A stretch of 64,000 nt of DNA from Tetranychus cinnabarinus (GCA_022266195.1 WHVY01000001.1:3596001-3660000); one strand, 5' to 3'; counted from the stretch's first letter, positions 41,961 to 54,036 are shown. Numbers and translations: made by a program. Notes: a model not told the origin generated them from the letters alone.

Positions 41961-42904
41961 TGAGAAATAGAAAATTTTATTGAACGAAATAAGTTCATTT
42001 TCTGGTTGGCAATAAAAAGTTACATTAGTTAAAATGATTTTGATGAAAAAATCTGGTCCCAAAACTACACAAAAGACGGTCGAAGTTTCGAATTCGACCT
42101 CAATTTTCTCGAAAAATATACATCGGATGAATTATTCAATAGGCCCCATAGACACAGTTTTTATGTCCTTACAGACTCGGCAAGTCTCAATTCTTTACTC
42201 AAATTATCGAGTCTTTTGCAGCATTCTTTGCATTACATTTTCAACTTTAACCAGAAAAAGGGTTTATTTACCAAGAAATGAGTTTAGAGGAGTTTGTTTT
42301 GTTGAATAAGTTGTTTCTTGTGTATTTACAGCCGGAATATCATGAGTCTAAAAGGCTAATGGAAAGTTATTTGATCAAATTGAGTTCTTTATTAGTTTAG
42401 AAACGAATTGGTGAAAGAATGGCGATCGTCGATGCTATCGTTCCCGAAATAAGGAGGCGCAAAGTTTTAAGACCTATAGCCAATATAAAGAGAACTGTTT
42501 ATAAATTGAAAAAAATAAATGCCCATTGGCGTACAGAACCAATTTTTACGGGTTAAAAATGAATTACAGCCTGGCAACTATCACGGTCACTCGTAAAATC
42601 AGCTTAAACCTAAAATTGAAGTTATCTGCTTTACAAGAAACATGAACCTTTATTGAGAAAAATAAGTTCATTTTCTAGTAGACAGTAAAAAGTTACGTTA
42701 AAGAAATGATTTTACTGAAAAAATCTTGTAGGGCAACTCTAAAAAAGGCTATCGAAGTTTCAACTTTGACTTCTATTTTCTCGAAAACAGTTGACTCAAG
42801 AAGTTTTATAATTACACCAATGGATTCAATTTCAGTGTCCCTGCAAACTTACAGAGTCCAAATTTGAAGAAATTCATTTTTGCCAGGGTTTTTCTCATTT
42901 CTGT

Positions 42905-43630
42905 TTCTCGTAAAGGAGGTAACTTCGATTTTAGGTTTAACTTGGTCTTTCGAGTGACTGTGAGAGTTAGAGACCTGATACTCATTTTCCGCTCTTATAA
43001 ATTGTTTCTGAATGTCAATATGCGTTTAATTTTTTCATTTTATAAACAGATCTCTTAATCTCGATCATTAGTCTTAGAACTTTGAACATCGATATTACGA
43101 GAATGGTAGCGCTTGCAATCCCCATTCTCGCATCAAACATTAGCTTCTATCATAAGATATGTTATATTGAAATATTGGGTGAATCAAGATCCCCCGTAAT
43201 GTGCTAGAATCGTATTAACCATCGTAATAATGTTATTAGATTTGCTTTCTGGTTTACAATAGTGAATAAAGCTAAATGGTTACTTAAACACAAACCTCAT
43301 GATGTGTTAGATGGATATTCGCTATTACAGGAATGAGGTTATATCATCTCTTGGATTTCTTCATACTATATTAGTGCTTATTGTAATGTCTAATGATTAG
43401 TCAAAGAATAATGACTGTAAGCGCTATGAAACTCGAGATATCTATGCTCAAAGTTTTAATAATAATGACCGAAATCAAGAGAACTGTTTATGAACTGAAA
43501 AAAATGTTTGCATATTAACATTTAGAGAAGATTTTTATGGGTAAAAAATGAGTTTCATGTCTCTAACACTAACGGTCACTCGAAAAACCAGGTTAAACCT
43601 AAAATCGAAGTTATCTTCTTCACAAGAAAC
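42905..43630 (-). mobile_element. Foldback/MITE-like element 2 (inverted copy of element 1)
   Basis: The reverse complement of element 1 over nearly its whole length, including the unique centre (compare 43101-43400 with 41500-41790). The spacer between elements 1 and 2 is about 0.95 kb, so together they form a large palindrome. Confidence 0.75.
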
Positions 43631-44524
43631 AGAAATGGGCAAAACCGGACACAAAACAATTTTCTTCATAAATAGTTTTTGTTTTTTTGCTGCGACCTCA
43701 AAACTGAGTAGATTAGTGAAATTCAACAACTTCTTTGATAAATTGTGTTCGAGAAAATCGAGTTCGAAGTTGAAACTTCGAGCGCCTTTTGTGGAGCTGC
43801 GTAACCAGTTTTTTTCATGAAACTTATTTTTCTGGCGTAACTTTTTAATACCAACCAGAAAATGAACTTATTTTTAGAAATAAAATTTTCTGTTTCGAAA
43901 CAAATAGATAAGTTCGATTTACATTTAAACCGATTGATTTCTGTGACCATAAGAATTAAAGAGCTGAAACTTATTACAGTCAGATAAAAATGAATGGTTT
44001 ACATCATACATCAGCTAATTTTTCATAATTATTGACAGTTCTCTTGATTTTGGCCATTGGCCTAAAAACTTTGAGCCCCGATATTTCGAGAATGGCATCC
44101 ACAGCAGTCACTATTCTTGGACCAAACATTAGCTACAATCATATTTTATGTTTTAAAATTAAAAAAATATCTGATTAGTTTGAATGAAGAACATTCAGGC
44201 TCGTTGATTTAACGCAATTATCACATCTGTGAACGAATTGACACAGATTTATACAAATGGGCAAAAAAGGGTAAAAATTGATTTTATTCAGATTTAAACC
44301 CTGTTGGTTTGTGGGCTCATAAATGCTGAGTGCATTTGTGCGATTTAAAATTTTCTCAGATCAACAGTTTTCCAGAAAATCGAGTCCAAAGTTGAGCCTT
44401 CGATCGTCTTTTGTGTAGTTTTGGGACCAGATTTTTTCATCAAAATCATTTTAACTAATGTAACTTTTTATTGCCAACCAGAAAATGAACTTATTTCGTT
44501 CAATAAAATTTTCTATTTCTAATA

Positions 44525-45212
44525 AAAGAGGTAACTTCGATTTTAGGTTTAACTTGGTCTTTCGAGTGACCGTTAGTGTTAGAGACCTGATACTCATTTT
44601 TTGCCCATAAAAATTGTTTCTAAATGTCAATAAGCAAATACTTTTTTCAATTGATAAATAGTTCTCTTTATATTGGCCATTGGTCTTAAAACTTTGAACA
44701 GCGATATCACGAGAATGGAGTTACTTACAATCGATATTTCTTGACTAACCATTAGACTTTACAATGGGCTATAATAATACTTAACTGAAAATCAAAGAAA
44801 ATCTAACCTCATTCCTGTAATAACTAATGTTCATCTAACACACCATAAGGTTTGTGTTTAAGTAACCATTTAGCTTTATTCATTATTGTAAACCAGAAAG
44901 CAAATCTAATAACATTAGTACAATGGTTAATACGATTCTATCACATTTCGTGGAATCTTGCATCACCCAATATTTCAATATAACATATCTTATGATAGAA
45001 GCTAATGTTTGATGCGAGAATGGGGATTGCAAGCGCTACCATTCTCGTAATATCGATGTTCAAAGTTCTAAGACTAATGATCGAGATTAAGAGATCTGTT
45101 TATAAAATGAAAAAATTAAACGCATATTGACATTCAGAAACAATTTATAAGAGCGGAAAATGAGTATCAGGTCTCTAACTCTCACAGTCACTCGAAAGAC
45201 CAAGTTAAACCG
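44525..45212 (+). mobile_element. Foldback/MITE-like element 3, truncated at its 3' end
   Basis: Same orientation as element 1. It ends abruptly inside the terminal module (after AAGTTAAACC), where sequence homologous to the downstream flank of the PLBD block takes over within about 100 bases. This marks a rearrangement breakpoint or nested insertion. A leader module (about 44230-44460) precedes it and is shared with 63780-64000. Confidence 0.7.
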
Positions 45213-45461
45213 GAAACATCTATCGGAAACATTTTTAAATCGAATAGATAAACGCAGTTTTGTTAATTGTGTCGTTTTTGTAACAAAAACCTGAATGCCA
45301 TTTATTCAGACTAGTAAAATATTTCTCTGTTTTAGGAAATGAATCTTCGATCAGTAAATCAATTTGACACAAGACCAAACTACCAAATCGTTTAATATAA
45401 ATTTAATTTAATGCAAATAAACTCTTGAAGTTAGTACAAAGAAAACATGAAATATTGCTTA

Positions 45462-47240
45462 TTAAAAATAAACAGGCTTGAAAACCCATAGATCAGGATG
45501 TCCTTTATGGACTAATTCATCTTTCAGAGTAAAATTAGACCAAGCGAATGGAGGTACATTATCGTATGTTGGTCCACTGATCGCGTACATTTGTTGTTTC
45601 TTAAATAACTCAAATGAAGTTACTTTTGCATCGATTGCTGCTTCATTAATTACTCCTTGGGATGGTATGTGATATGAGCCATTTGGATCATTGAGATCAC
45701 CTCGACAGGCAATACTCATTGATGCTGAATAAGGAGGAGTACAGTTACATCTTGATTCAGGATCTTGAGTATAATTGTTATATCGAAGTAATTGAAGTAA
45801 TGATTTGTGATCATAAGCTTCAGTATGTTTACGTCGGAATAGTTTAGCTCTAGGATTTTGTTCATGCACATAAAAATCTCCATATTGTTTGACTAAATCA
45901 GGATAACCAGCTATTTGATAAGTTTTCTGGAAATAAGGAATGTTATAACTCGCCCAATAACCATTTTTAACCAAAATTGAGCTCATGTCACCATAAACCA
46001 TACTTCCAGGCATTTGTTCAACAATCCATAATAAATTAGTATAGTTTCTTGTTGATCCAGGAACAAATTTTGAATAGTCAACAATTATGAATTGATTATT
46101 ATAAGTTCCACTATTATATCGCTCAAAGTTTTGTGCCCATGATTTACCATCTCGTGCCAATCTGTTAGCAACCATAGTTCTGATCATAGTCAAAACACAG
46201 CCTTTGGGACGGATCAATTTGAGACTGGTTGCATTGTGATTACCGTTTGTTGTCTCAGTAACGGCCAAACCTGATGAAATGATGTAAAAATCGTCGATAG
46301 AGAATATAATTCCCGGATAAGACGACATTGAAATGGTTGAACCTGGAACAGTTTTATCTGAAGATTGGACTTGTTTAAAGTTGAACTCATATTTTTTTAA
46401 AACTCGCAGCATAAAAGTAAACCAAATCCATGAATTATGACCAATCAACAGATCATCACCAGTATATCGGACCAATGATGAACAAAATGATTGACCAACA
46501 GCAAGACTTTTAACTGTTTTGTTTAATGCACTTTCTAAATCCATTAAATCAACAATAGCATTCAGTAAATATACTTTGCCTGTTGTGTTAACTCGATAGC
46601 CAGGTTGATAGCTCGACTTTGAGTTTATCGCTTCTTCCATGCCAGTCAATTGATCCAAAATAAGACCTACTTGATGCCAATATGGATCAGTGTTTCGTTT
46701 ATCAATTGCTTCTTGTTCAATATAAGCTTCATTCTGAGCGAAAAAGTTGAATGCTCGTTGACAAAATGCTGCTGCTTTAATTCCTTCACAATATTTTTCC
46801 CATAAATTGTCATAATGCATATTAATTAAATCCTTTGTTAGATATCCTTCAATGTAACCAGCGAGGTAGGCAAGAGTTGAATCGTTGTAGTTTGACTCTG
46901 GTTTGGTCCAAACATGAAGTCGGGCCCATCTATTGGATCAAGTAGAGATTGAATCAATCAAAATATTCATACTAACATATTCACTTTAATTAAAGTTAAC
47001 TTACCCTGTAGCATTGATTTGATTCTCGAATGAAGCACATACTGGATATGAACTGGTCGACCAATCCTCTTTATCAACGGTTAAGAAAGATATTTTATGA
47101 TCGTTGGCTAAATCTATACATATGTCTCCACATTTAGCTAATTGTGTAAAACTTAAGGTTAGTATAACAAAATACAAAATCATATTTCTGTCGATGGTTA
47201 AACTATCCATAGATATAACAAGAAGGAAATGGTTTTTCAT
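45462..47240 (-). CDS. Phospholipase B-like protein, copy B (lamina-ancestor/PLBD family)
   Basis: Minus strand: exon 1 is 47240-47005 and exon 2 is 46929-45462, with a 75-bp intron at the same place as in copy A. It encodes 567 aa from the first ATG. As in copy A, an internal ATG opens a cleaner signal peptide (MILYFVILTLSFTQLAKC). The self-processing cysteine is kept (GQSFCSSLVRYTG), as are GHNSW and NNQFIIVDYSKF. There is one extra alanine relative to copy A (KAAAFC). The two proteins are identical over about 200 residues in the C-terminal half but clearly diverged around residues 200-265, a pattern suggesting gene conversion. Its 5' end faces the PINK1 3' end, in the same direction. A lysosomal or secreted hydrolase; substrate unknown. 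Confidence 0.92.
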
Positions 47241-47861
47241 GCAAAGCAATACAATTTATAAGGTATTTAACACCATATCTAATCTTGATATAACACTTGA
47301 GTCTTCAGATTTCTATCTGCTCAGCAGTTTATTAATAAAGATCAACTTTTTATTTTTATAAAAACAATAAAACTTCCGTATGATTTACTGTTTAATGTTC
47401 AATAAATTTCACGAGCAATAACATGATAATTAATAGTAAACTGGACAATTCCAATAGAGAATCAAAACTTGATCATCATATCAAAACAGTTCATTGTCGA
47501 AACAAGAAATTAGTTCAATAACATTTGATTAGGTTTTTCCTCAACCCTTGATGATAAGAATAAAAAACTTATTCATGAAAATAAGAGTTCCAAAAACATT
47601 TTTTAAGTTAAAGAAGTTTAATTCATAATATCACATGCATAACAATTGTAACTTTGCAAGCACAAAAAATCAGAGAATTGATTTCTTGTAACAGAGCAAC
47701 CAAATGAATCGATTTAATACATTGAATGTAATTTTTACAGATAAAAGAAATAAGACAATTTTTTTAAAGACAAACAAAAACAATCAAAATTTAAATAAAA
47801 TAAACTTTCTTTCGATGATTCGAAAATGTAGTTAACTATCTGAATAGCTGGATTAAGTAAA
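47241..47861. other. Spacer between PLBD-B and PINK1
   Basis: About 620 AT-rich bases with no gene seen. Much of it aligns with the corresponding spacer 35423-35990 of the A locus (for example ATAACATTTGATTAGGTTTT at 35709 and 47518), supporting a block duplication. Confidence 0.7.
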
Positions 47862-49720
47862 TCAATCAATCTGGATAAAAGCTATTGCAGCCAACAAATC
47901 TTCGGAGTTAAGCTGCGACAGGAACATGGTACGCATCGCCTTTTCAACTGAATTCAATTGACGTCCATTGATTAAAGTTGTTCTTTGAAAAAGAGTAGAA
48001 GAGCAGATATTTTTTATCAATGGAATTATTTTTCCAGCTTTGATCGAAGGCTTTAAATTTGATTTGTTAAGAAATCGAAGATGTACCAACTTTCGCTGAT
48101 TAAGCAGTAATAATAAATAGCAAACATTCCGGGCTTGAGCTGGAGTAGGTCTGGATGAAGGTTTGCGATTAAGTATCTTTTTCAAAAGCAAATTGATAGT
48201 TTTCGATCTTTCAATCCGTGGTAGATCATTTTCATCATATGTTCTGTTATCCAAATGATTAAGTTGATCAGGATACTTGTAAAATGGATTATGTTGCCCC
48301 ATTATCTCATAGGCAATGGCGCCAGCGCTCCAAATATCTGCAGCAGAGTAATTCAGATAAGAGAAAGAACCAGGCTGAGCCAAAATTATTTCAGGAGCCA
48401 TTAGAGCTTGATTACCACCTCGGCTTATTTCATCAGAATAGAATGGCAAAATTAAAGATGTGGAACAATGGCCAAAATCCGTAATAACAAGCCATGGATA
48501 ATTGTGACCTTCTCGTAGATCAATTAATATGTTGTCAGCCTTGAGATCCCTATGAGCGATGCCGTTTTTGACTAGATAAGAAATTCCATCGAAAAGTTGG
48601 CTTAAAAGAATCAAAGAAATCTCTCTAGTTGGATAGTATTTATCTAAATAGTTTCGTAAAGTGCAATCGTATTTTGGCATAGCTAAAAATAGTGTCATAT
48701 TTCTTCCATAACCATGTTCACAAAGACGGGGAGGTAAAGCTGATGGAAAAAGTTTCTCTGCCTCGGGTAAGCTAGGAAGCATATCAACGGTGGTTCCTAA
48801 GATTTCAATTATGTTTGGATGGTATTTTAAAGGTGACCGTTCTTTTGAGAAAGAGAATATCTCTGATCCAAAGTTACCTTGGAAGGTCAAACATTCTTTG
48901 GCCATTGATTTCAAAATAATATCAGCATTTGACTCAGCGTCATAATTGAACATAACTTTGATAGCAATTGGATTAGGGAACTTTGGTTCAATCGAAGCAT
49001 CGTAAACAGCTGCATTACATCCTTTAGCTATACAATTTCCGAACTTTATGTCCCTGAAAAACAAAATTAAAGAATGAATTGGTTAATATAAAAGAATAAA
49101 TCAATTATTATGTCTAAACATACTCTAAATTAAACATAATTGGCCCTTTCTGGTTGAACTGTGAACCAATATTCCAGTTAGCTGCAGAAAATCGAAGTCG
49201 AATATCTTGAATTACAGCATCTAATTCATCTTCTTCATTGAATAAAACTGGAACATTATCTTTATTGATAAAACCAACTCCAACTAGACCTAAAGAAACT
49301 CCATTAGCTAAGTTCTTAGCTATGTTTCGTCTAATTGCTGCAGCAATAGCATTGTTCGTTCGTTTTCCAATGATTTTTCCAAGTAAAGAGTTCCAATGAT
49401 GATTACATGATGTATCTCCTGTGAAAAAACAAAACATTCAAGTATGAGGAATACATGTTGATAAATGTGAGAAGAATGTTTTAATTACCTAAATTTCGAA
49501 GCAAAGGACGTCTATTTATTTGTATCACTTGAGATGTAACTCCACTATTATGAACAGGCACAGTCTTTGTTCCTTTGATTTCATTGACAAGTACTCTTAA
49601 AAATACTCGACTTCGAGTGAAAAACTGTCGAGTTATTGATTTGAGCTCAAAAAGCAAGAAAGGGTATCTTCGATAAGCGTTAAAATGGAGTGAACTATTT
49701 AAAAACGTGGTAATATTCAT
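47862..49720 (-). CDS. Pink1: PINK1 mitochondrial serine/threonine kinase
   Basis: Minus strand: exons are 49720-49489, 49418-49124 and 49053-47862. They join in frame to 572 aa (human 581). The first ATG in frame is at 49720. The N-terminus is basic and Ser/Thr-rich, as for a mitochondrial targeting sequence, and is followed by a glycine-rich hydrophobic segment (NGVSLGLVGVGF). Family members insert in mitochondrial membranes, accumulate on damaged mitochondria and phosphorylate ubiquitin and Parkin. Kinase marks: the unusual glycine loop GNCIAKGCNAAVY, lysine K208 in AIKVMFN, catalytic HRDLKADN (D345), metal-binding DFG (D368), and GGNQALMAPE. The PINK1-specific C-terminal region (MRTMFLSQLN) is present. 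All catalytic residues are kept. It lies divergent to CWC22 with about 525 bases between start codons. Confidence 0.95.
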
Positions 49721-50245
49721 TTTGATTACCACTCAATGAACAGATAAGTAAAATTAGTTGAAAAGTTGATTTTAAGACGACATTTAAAAACCATATTATA
49801 GAGGAAGTCAGCTGTTTTTTATTTTGAGTAACTCAAATTGAGTTTGTTTAGCCATCATGGTTTGAAAAAAGTTGCCCGACAAATAACAAGTTAATCTGAA
49901 CTCAAAACATTTTAATTGTTAATTGAAGCCATTTAGATTCTTTTCTTTAATTTTTTATAATGATTTGGATATTCTTATATTATAATTTAATACTAAATTC
50001 CTAATAAATACACTTTATTCAATAAAGACAGAAATATTAGTGTACGCGACACGTTTGTAATTGGCGCGAACGTTTCATTTGGTCAGCTTTATCTTCATCT
50101 CACTGGAAATGACTCACTACCATACAGCACATTAAAATTGTTTGTTTTTATTTTTGTATTTCTTTCTCTCTTGTTTAAGTCTCTAATTAGATTAACAAAA
50201 CCTTAATTTATTTGTTTAAAATTCATTCAAAATTGTATTTTCAAT
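49721..50245. promoter_or_regulatory. Divergent promoter region of PINK1 and CWC22
   Basis: The only sequence between the two start codons. Near 50041-50080 the base composition becomes locally GC-rich, with TTGGCGCGAA at 50061-50070, which fits the E2F-type consensus. No TATA element stands out. Shared regulation is inference. Confidence 0.5.
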
Positions 50246-51853
50246 ATGACTGATACTGGAAAAAAATTCGGCAGTGCTTATATTCCCCCCGCCAAGCTAA
50301 AGCTTATGCAAGATGAGCTTAAGGACCAAAATAGTGCTGAATATCAAAGAATTCATTGGGAATTATTGAAAAAATCAATCAATGGTTTAATAAATAAAGC
50401 TAATTTATCTAATTTATCACTAGTTGTGCGTGACCTGATGAAAGAAAACATTGTAAGAGGATCTGGAATCCTTTGTACCTCATTGATTCGAGCCCAAGCC
50501 TCTGGTCCCATTTTTACTAATGTTTATGCTGCTTTAGTGGCTGTCATCAATAGTAAATTTCCTAAAATTGGTGAATTGTTAATTTCAAGGTTGATTAACA
50601 GTTTTAGAAGGTGCTACAAAAGAAATGACAAAAAAGGATGTTTGGCCTCAGCTATTTTTTTGGCTCATCTAACAAATCAAGATGTTATTCATGAAGTCCT
50701 AGTCATGGAGATGTTGTCATTACTTCTTCACAACGCTACGGATGATTCAGTTGAAATTTCTGTTGCCATATTGAAGGAATGTGGAGCTAAACTGAAAGAC
50801 TCGTGTCCCAAAGGCTTTTTCATGATTTTTGAGCTTTTAAGATCAATTCCATCAAACAAAACCATTGATCTTAGAACACAGTTGCTGATAGAAACAATGC
50901 TTGCCATTCGAAAAGATGGATTCAAAGATTATCCAACGATAGTTCCTGAACTTGATTTACTCGAGGAAGGAGATAAAATCACTCACGAGCTTGAGTTAGA
51001 TGACAAAGTTGATACAAAAGAAGAATTGAATGTTTTCCGATTCGATCCTAAATTTCAAGAAGAAGAGGAAAAATATAATTGTTTAAAGAAGGAGATTTTG
51101 GGAGATGACGACGATGATGATGATGAAGACGACGAAGAAGATGATGACGAAGATGAGGACAGCGAGGGCGAGGGCGAGGACGACCAAGAAAAGGATAAAG
51201 TGGTAGATGCCACCTCAGCTGATTTGGTCCAATTAAGAAGGAAAATCTATTTAACCTTACAATCTTCTTTAGACTTCGAGGAAGCTGCTCACAAATTATT
51301 AAAGTTGGAATTGAAAGGAGAAAACAAGAAAGAACTCTCATTCCTTATAATCGATTGCTGTGCTCAACAGAGAACTTACATGAAATTTTATGGACTACTG
51401 GCTGCTCGATTTTGTTTGATCGATAGAGAGTTTGTGTCCATATTCGCCGAGATCTTTATCGACAGCTATACAAAAGTTCATAGATTTACAGATACGAACA
51501 AATTAAGAATTGCATCCAAGTTTTTTGCTCATTTACTCTACACTGATTCAATACCATGGAACGTTTTAGCGTGCATAAAACTCAATGAAGATGACACTAC
51601 ACCATCAAGTCGAGTATTCATCAAAATATTGTTCCAAGAGCTGGCCGAGTATATGGGATTCACCAAACTGGCCGCGAAAGTTAAGGATCCTGAACTCGAA
51701 GAAGCTTTTGCTGGCCTATTTCCTAAAAATAATCCCCGTGATACACGTTTTTCAATCAATTTCTTTAGTTTAATTGGGTTAGGTCCACTTACACATGATT
51801 TGAGGCAATTTTTAGATTCTACAGTATCCACTAAAAAAGAAGAAAAAATATGA
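50246..51853 (+). CDS. Cwc22: Pre-mRNA-splicing factor CWC22 (nucampholin)
   Basis: A single uninterrupted exon of 535 codons. CWC22 is a spliceosome component that escorts eIF4A3 and is needed for exon junction complex assembly. The N-terminus ([14 protein letters not shown], then [13 protein letters not shown]) and the MIF4G domain (about 40-230; [28 protein letters not shown]) are typical. [14 protein letters not shown] precedes an Asp/Glu run (285-317). The MA3 domain follows (about 327-450; [51 protein letters not shown]). [12 protein letters not shown] lies near the end. The long Arg/Ser-rich tail of vertebrate CWC22 is absent: the protein stops soon after the conserved core. The lack of introns among intron-rich neighbours could mean a retrocopy origin or intron loss. 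Confidence 0.95.
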   Translation: MTDTGKKFGSAYIPPAKLKLMQDELKDQNSAEYQRIHWELLKKSINGLINKANLSNLSLVVRDLMKENIVRGSGILCTSLIRAQASGPIFTNVYAALVAVINSKFPKIGELLISRLINSFRRCYKRNDKKGCLASAIFLAHLTNQDVIHEVLVMEMLSLLLHNATDDSVEISVAILKECGAKLKDSCPKGFFMIFELLRSIPSNKTIDLRTQLLIETMLAIRKDGFKDYPTIVPELDLLEEGDKITHELELDDKVDTKEELNVFRFDPKFQEEEEKYNCLKKEILGDDDDDDDEDDEEDDDEDEDSEGEGEDDQEKDKVVDATSADLVQLRRKIYLTLQSSLDFEEAAHKLLKLELKGENKKELSFLIIDCCAQQRTYMKFYGLLAARFCLIDREFVSIFAEIFIDSYTKVHRFTDTNKLRIASKFFAHLLYTDSIPWNVLACIKLNEDDTTPSSRVFIKILFQELAEYMGFTKLAAKVKDPELEEAFAGLFPKNNPRDTRFSINFFSLIGLGPLTHDLRQFLDSTVSTKKEEKI

Positions 51854-51947
51854 TAAAAGGTTAGTCCTAACTATTACTATATTTTTTTTATTATCCTGTC
51901 TACTTATTATTGATGTGACATGGTATCCAATTCATCTTTTGATTGTC

Positions 51948-51953
51948 AATAAA
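51948..51953 (+). promoter_or_regulatory. Polyadenylation signal of CWC22
   Basis: AATAAA 95 bases after the stop codon. Confidence 0.5.
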
Positions 51954-52154
51954 CCATCTGAATCATTTAAATTTTATTAAGTGTTAAAATTTTTTATTTT
52001 TTATATTTTCATCATTGACAGACACTTTCAGACTTATCTTAATTTATGGCCATGACATATTGTAATTTTTGAGATCATAAATAAGAATATTCTTATTACT
52101 GTGGAATCGTAAATATATTTTGACAGTGAAATTTGTTCAACCTTTTAAAGCAGA

Positions 52155-54008
52155 ATGTCTCGCCGGCGTTATCCAAAGACCGATGCTGATTTTACTGATA
52201 GTAAAAAGGAAAAACAAAAGGCTGTCAAAAAAGTCGATAGTAATACTCCAACAATTGCAATTGCTCCGTCTGACTACGAACATCTCTACGCTGCTGAGGA
52301 TCAAAAAAATGAAAGTCGGGGTAAAAATGCTCAACAAAATGTAGTTAAGAGATATGATAGCAATACTCCGACAGTTGCTATTGCTCCATCGGACTATGAG
52401 CATCTCTACACTACTGCTGATGATAGGAAAACAATTGATAGCACAAGAAAATATACTCAACAAAGTGAGGTTAAAAGGGTGAAAAGTAACACACCAACAA
52501 TTGCAATTGCCCCATCTGATTACGAACATCTCTACACGACTGATGATAGAAAAAATGAAAGTCGAGGTAAAAATGTTCAACAAAATGTGGTTAAGAGATA
52601 TGATAGCAATACTCCAACAGTTGCTATTGCTCCATCGGACTATGAGCATCTCTACACTACTGCTGATGATCGGAAAACAATTGACAGCACAAGAAAATAC
52701 ACTCAACAAAGTGAGGTCAAAAGGATGAAAAGTATCACTACAATAAATACTGATGACCGTGAAAGCCGTTCAAGTCGGGGTAAAAATGTTCAGCAAAGTA
52801 GTGTTAAGAGATATGATAGCAATACGCCAACAATAGCAATCGCTCCATCTGACTATGAGCATCTCTACACTACTGATCGAAAAATGAATGAAAGCACACG
52901 AAAGAATACAGAACAAAGTGAGGTTAAAAGGGTAGACAGTTATGCTCCAATTAATACGGCTGATGATCGTGATAACCGTGAAAGTCGGGATAAAAGGATT
53001 CAGCAAAATACGGTTAAGAGATATGACAGCAATACTCCGACGGTTGCAATTGCTCCATCGGACTACGAGCATCTCTACACTACTGCTGATGATCGACCAA
53101 CGAAAGATGTCTCAAGAAAAAATATAGAACAAAGTGAGGTTAAAAGGGGGAAAAGTACTACACCAACTATTGCAATTGCCCCATCTGACTATAAGCATAT
53201 CTACGCTGCTGATGATAAAAAGAACCGTGAAAGTCGAAGTAGAAGTACTCAACAAAATGTGGTTAAAAGATATGATAGCAATACTCCGACAGTTGCTATT
53301 GCTCCATCGGACTATCAGCACCTCTACGCTGCTGAAGATCAGAAAATGAATGAGAGCTCAAGAAAAAATACTCAACAGAAGGGTGTTAAAAAAGTCGATA
53401 GTAATACGCCAACAATAGCAATTGCTCCTTCTGATTACGAACATCTTTACGCTGCTGATGATAAAAAAACTCCTGAAAATAGAAGTAAAAATGTTCAACA
53501 AAAAGGTGTTAAAAAAGTCGATAGTAATACGCCAACAATAGCAATTGCCCCATCTGATTACGAACATCTCTACACGACTGATGATAAGAACCGTGCAAGC
53601 CGAGGTAAAAATGTGCAACAAAATGTGGTTAAGAAAGTTGATAGCAATACTCCGACAGTTGCTATTGCTCCATCGGACTATCAACATCTTTACGCAGCGG
53701 ATGATCGAAAAAAAACTGACAGCCCAAGAAAATACACTCAACAAACTGAGGTTAAAAAGATGAAAAGTAATACGCCAACAATAGCAATTGCCCCTTCTGA
53801 TTACGAGCATATTTACGCTGCCAAAGATCAAAAGACACCTCAAATTAATATTGAAACTCCTCCAAAACTCGTACAACCAAATGTAGCTGAAACCCAACAA
53901 TCAAGGCATGGAATCTCAGAAGAAATAATTGATTTCGTCAATGCATTCATTCAGCGTCAACCTCGTAAATATTATATCAAACGCAAAACATTCGACAATA
54001 AACCTTGA
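52155..54008 (+). CDS. 617-aa tandem-repeat protein of unknown function
   Basis: I do not recognise a family. A single exon starts MSRRRYPKTDADF and ends with a repeat-free tail (SEEIIDFVNAFIQRQP then YYIKRKTFDNKP). Between them are 14 units of about 35-45 residues. Twelve hold the core SNTPT(I/V)AIAPSDYEHLY; two (near 52735 and 52945) have lost it and keep only short SxxxINT-type remnants. The linkers are Lys/Arg/Gln/Ser/Asp-rich. Units alternate between a KRYDSNTPTV type and a V/MKSNTPTI type, so a dimer of about 85 residues was probably amplified. There is no signal peptide or membrane segment, so it is probably cytosolic or nuclear and largely disordered. The repeated Tyr-Glu-His-Leu-Tyr looks like a short linear binding or phosphorylation motif (inference). 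A broken paralogous start lies at 36105. Confidence 0.75.
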   Translation: MSRRRYPKTDADFTDSKKEKQKAVKKVDSNTPTIAIAPSDYEHLYAAEDQKNESRGKNAQQNVVKRYDSNTPTVAIAPSDYEHLYTTADDRKTIDSTRKYTQQSEVKRVKSNTPTIAIAPSDYEHLYTTDDRKNESRGKNVQQNVVKRYDSNTPTVAIAPSDYEHLYTTADDRKTIDSTRKYTQQSEVKRMKSITTINTDDRESRSSRGKNVQQSSVKRYDSNTPTIAIAPSDYEHLYTTDRKMNESTRKNTEQSEVKRVDSYAPINTADDRDNRESRDKRIQQNTVKRYDSNTPTVAIAPSDYEHLYTTADDRPTKDVSRKNIEQSEVKRGKSTTPTIAIAPSDYKHIYAADDKKNRESRSRSTQQNVVKRYDSNTPTVAIAPSDYQHLYAAEDQKMNESSRKNTQQKGVKKVDSNTPTIAIAPSDYEHLYAADDKKTPENRSKNVQQKGVKKVDSNTPTIAIAPSDYEHLYTTDDKNRASRGKNVQQNVVKKVDSNTPTVAIAPSDYQHLYAADDRKKTDSPRKYTQQTEVKKMKSNTPTIAIAPSDYEHIYAAKDQKTPQINIETPPKLVQPNVAETQQSRHGISEEIIDFVNAFIQRQPRKYYIKRKTFDNKP

Positions 54009-54036
54009 TTTCAAACTTATTTCAAAACTTTTGTCC

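Larger units (their letters stand above)
40380..45215. repeat. Repeat cluster: copies of one inverted-repeat element family
   Basis: The stretch between the caspase and PLBD-B is built from related copies of one family. The landmark AACTTCGATTTTAGGTTTAA recurs forward near 41262, 42921 and 44533 and in reverse near 41931 and 43591. Diverged copies lie near 40588, 42600 and 43910. A second shared module (AAAATCGAG ... TTGAAACTTCGATCG) precedes several copies. No transposase or other long coding frame is visible, so the elements are non-autonomous or derived. Confidence 0.8.

Noticed and set aside
42864..43058. Open frames inside the foldback elements
   Set aside because: The same peptide recurs from each element copy (also 41813-41998 in the opposite direction) because the terminal repeats are copied. 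There is no transposase signature.
52137..53900. Long minus-strand open frames opposite the 617-aa repeat protein
   Set aside because: The repeat units keep the antisense frame open. No start context, signal or family feature supports them.
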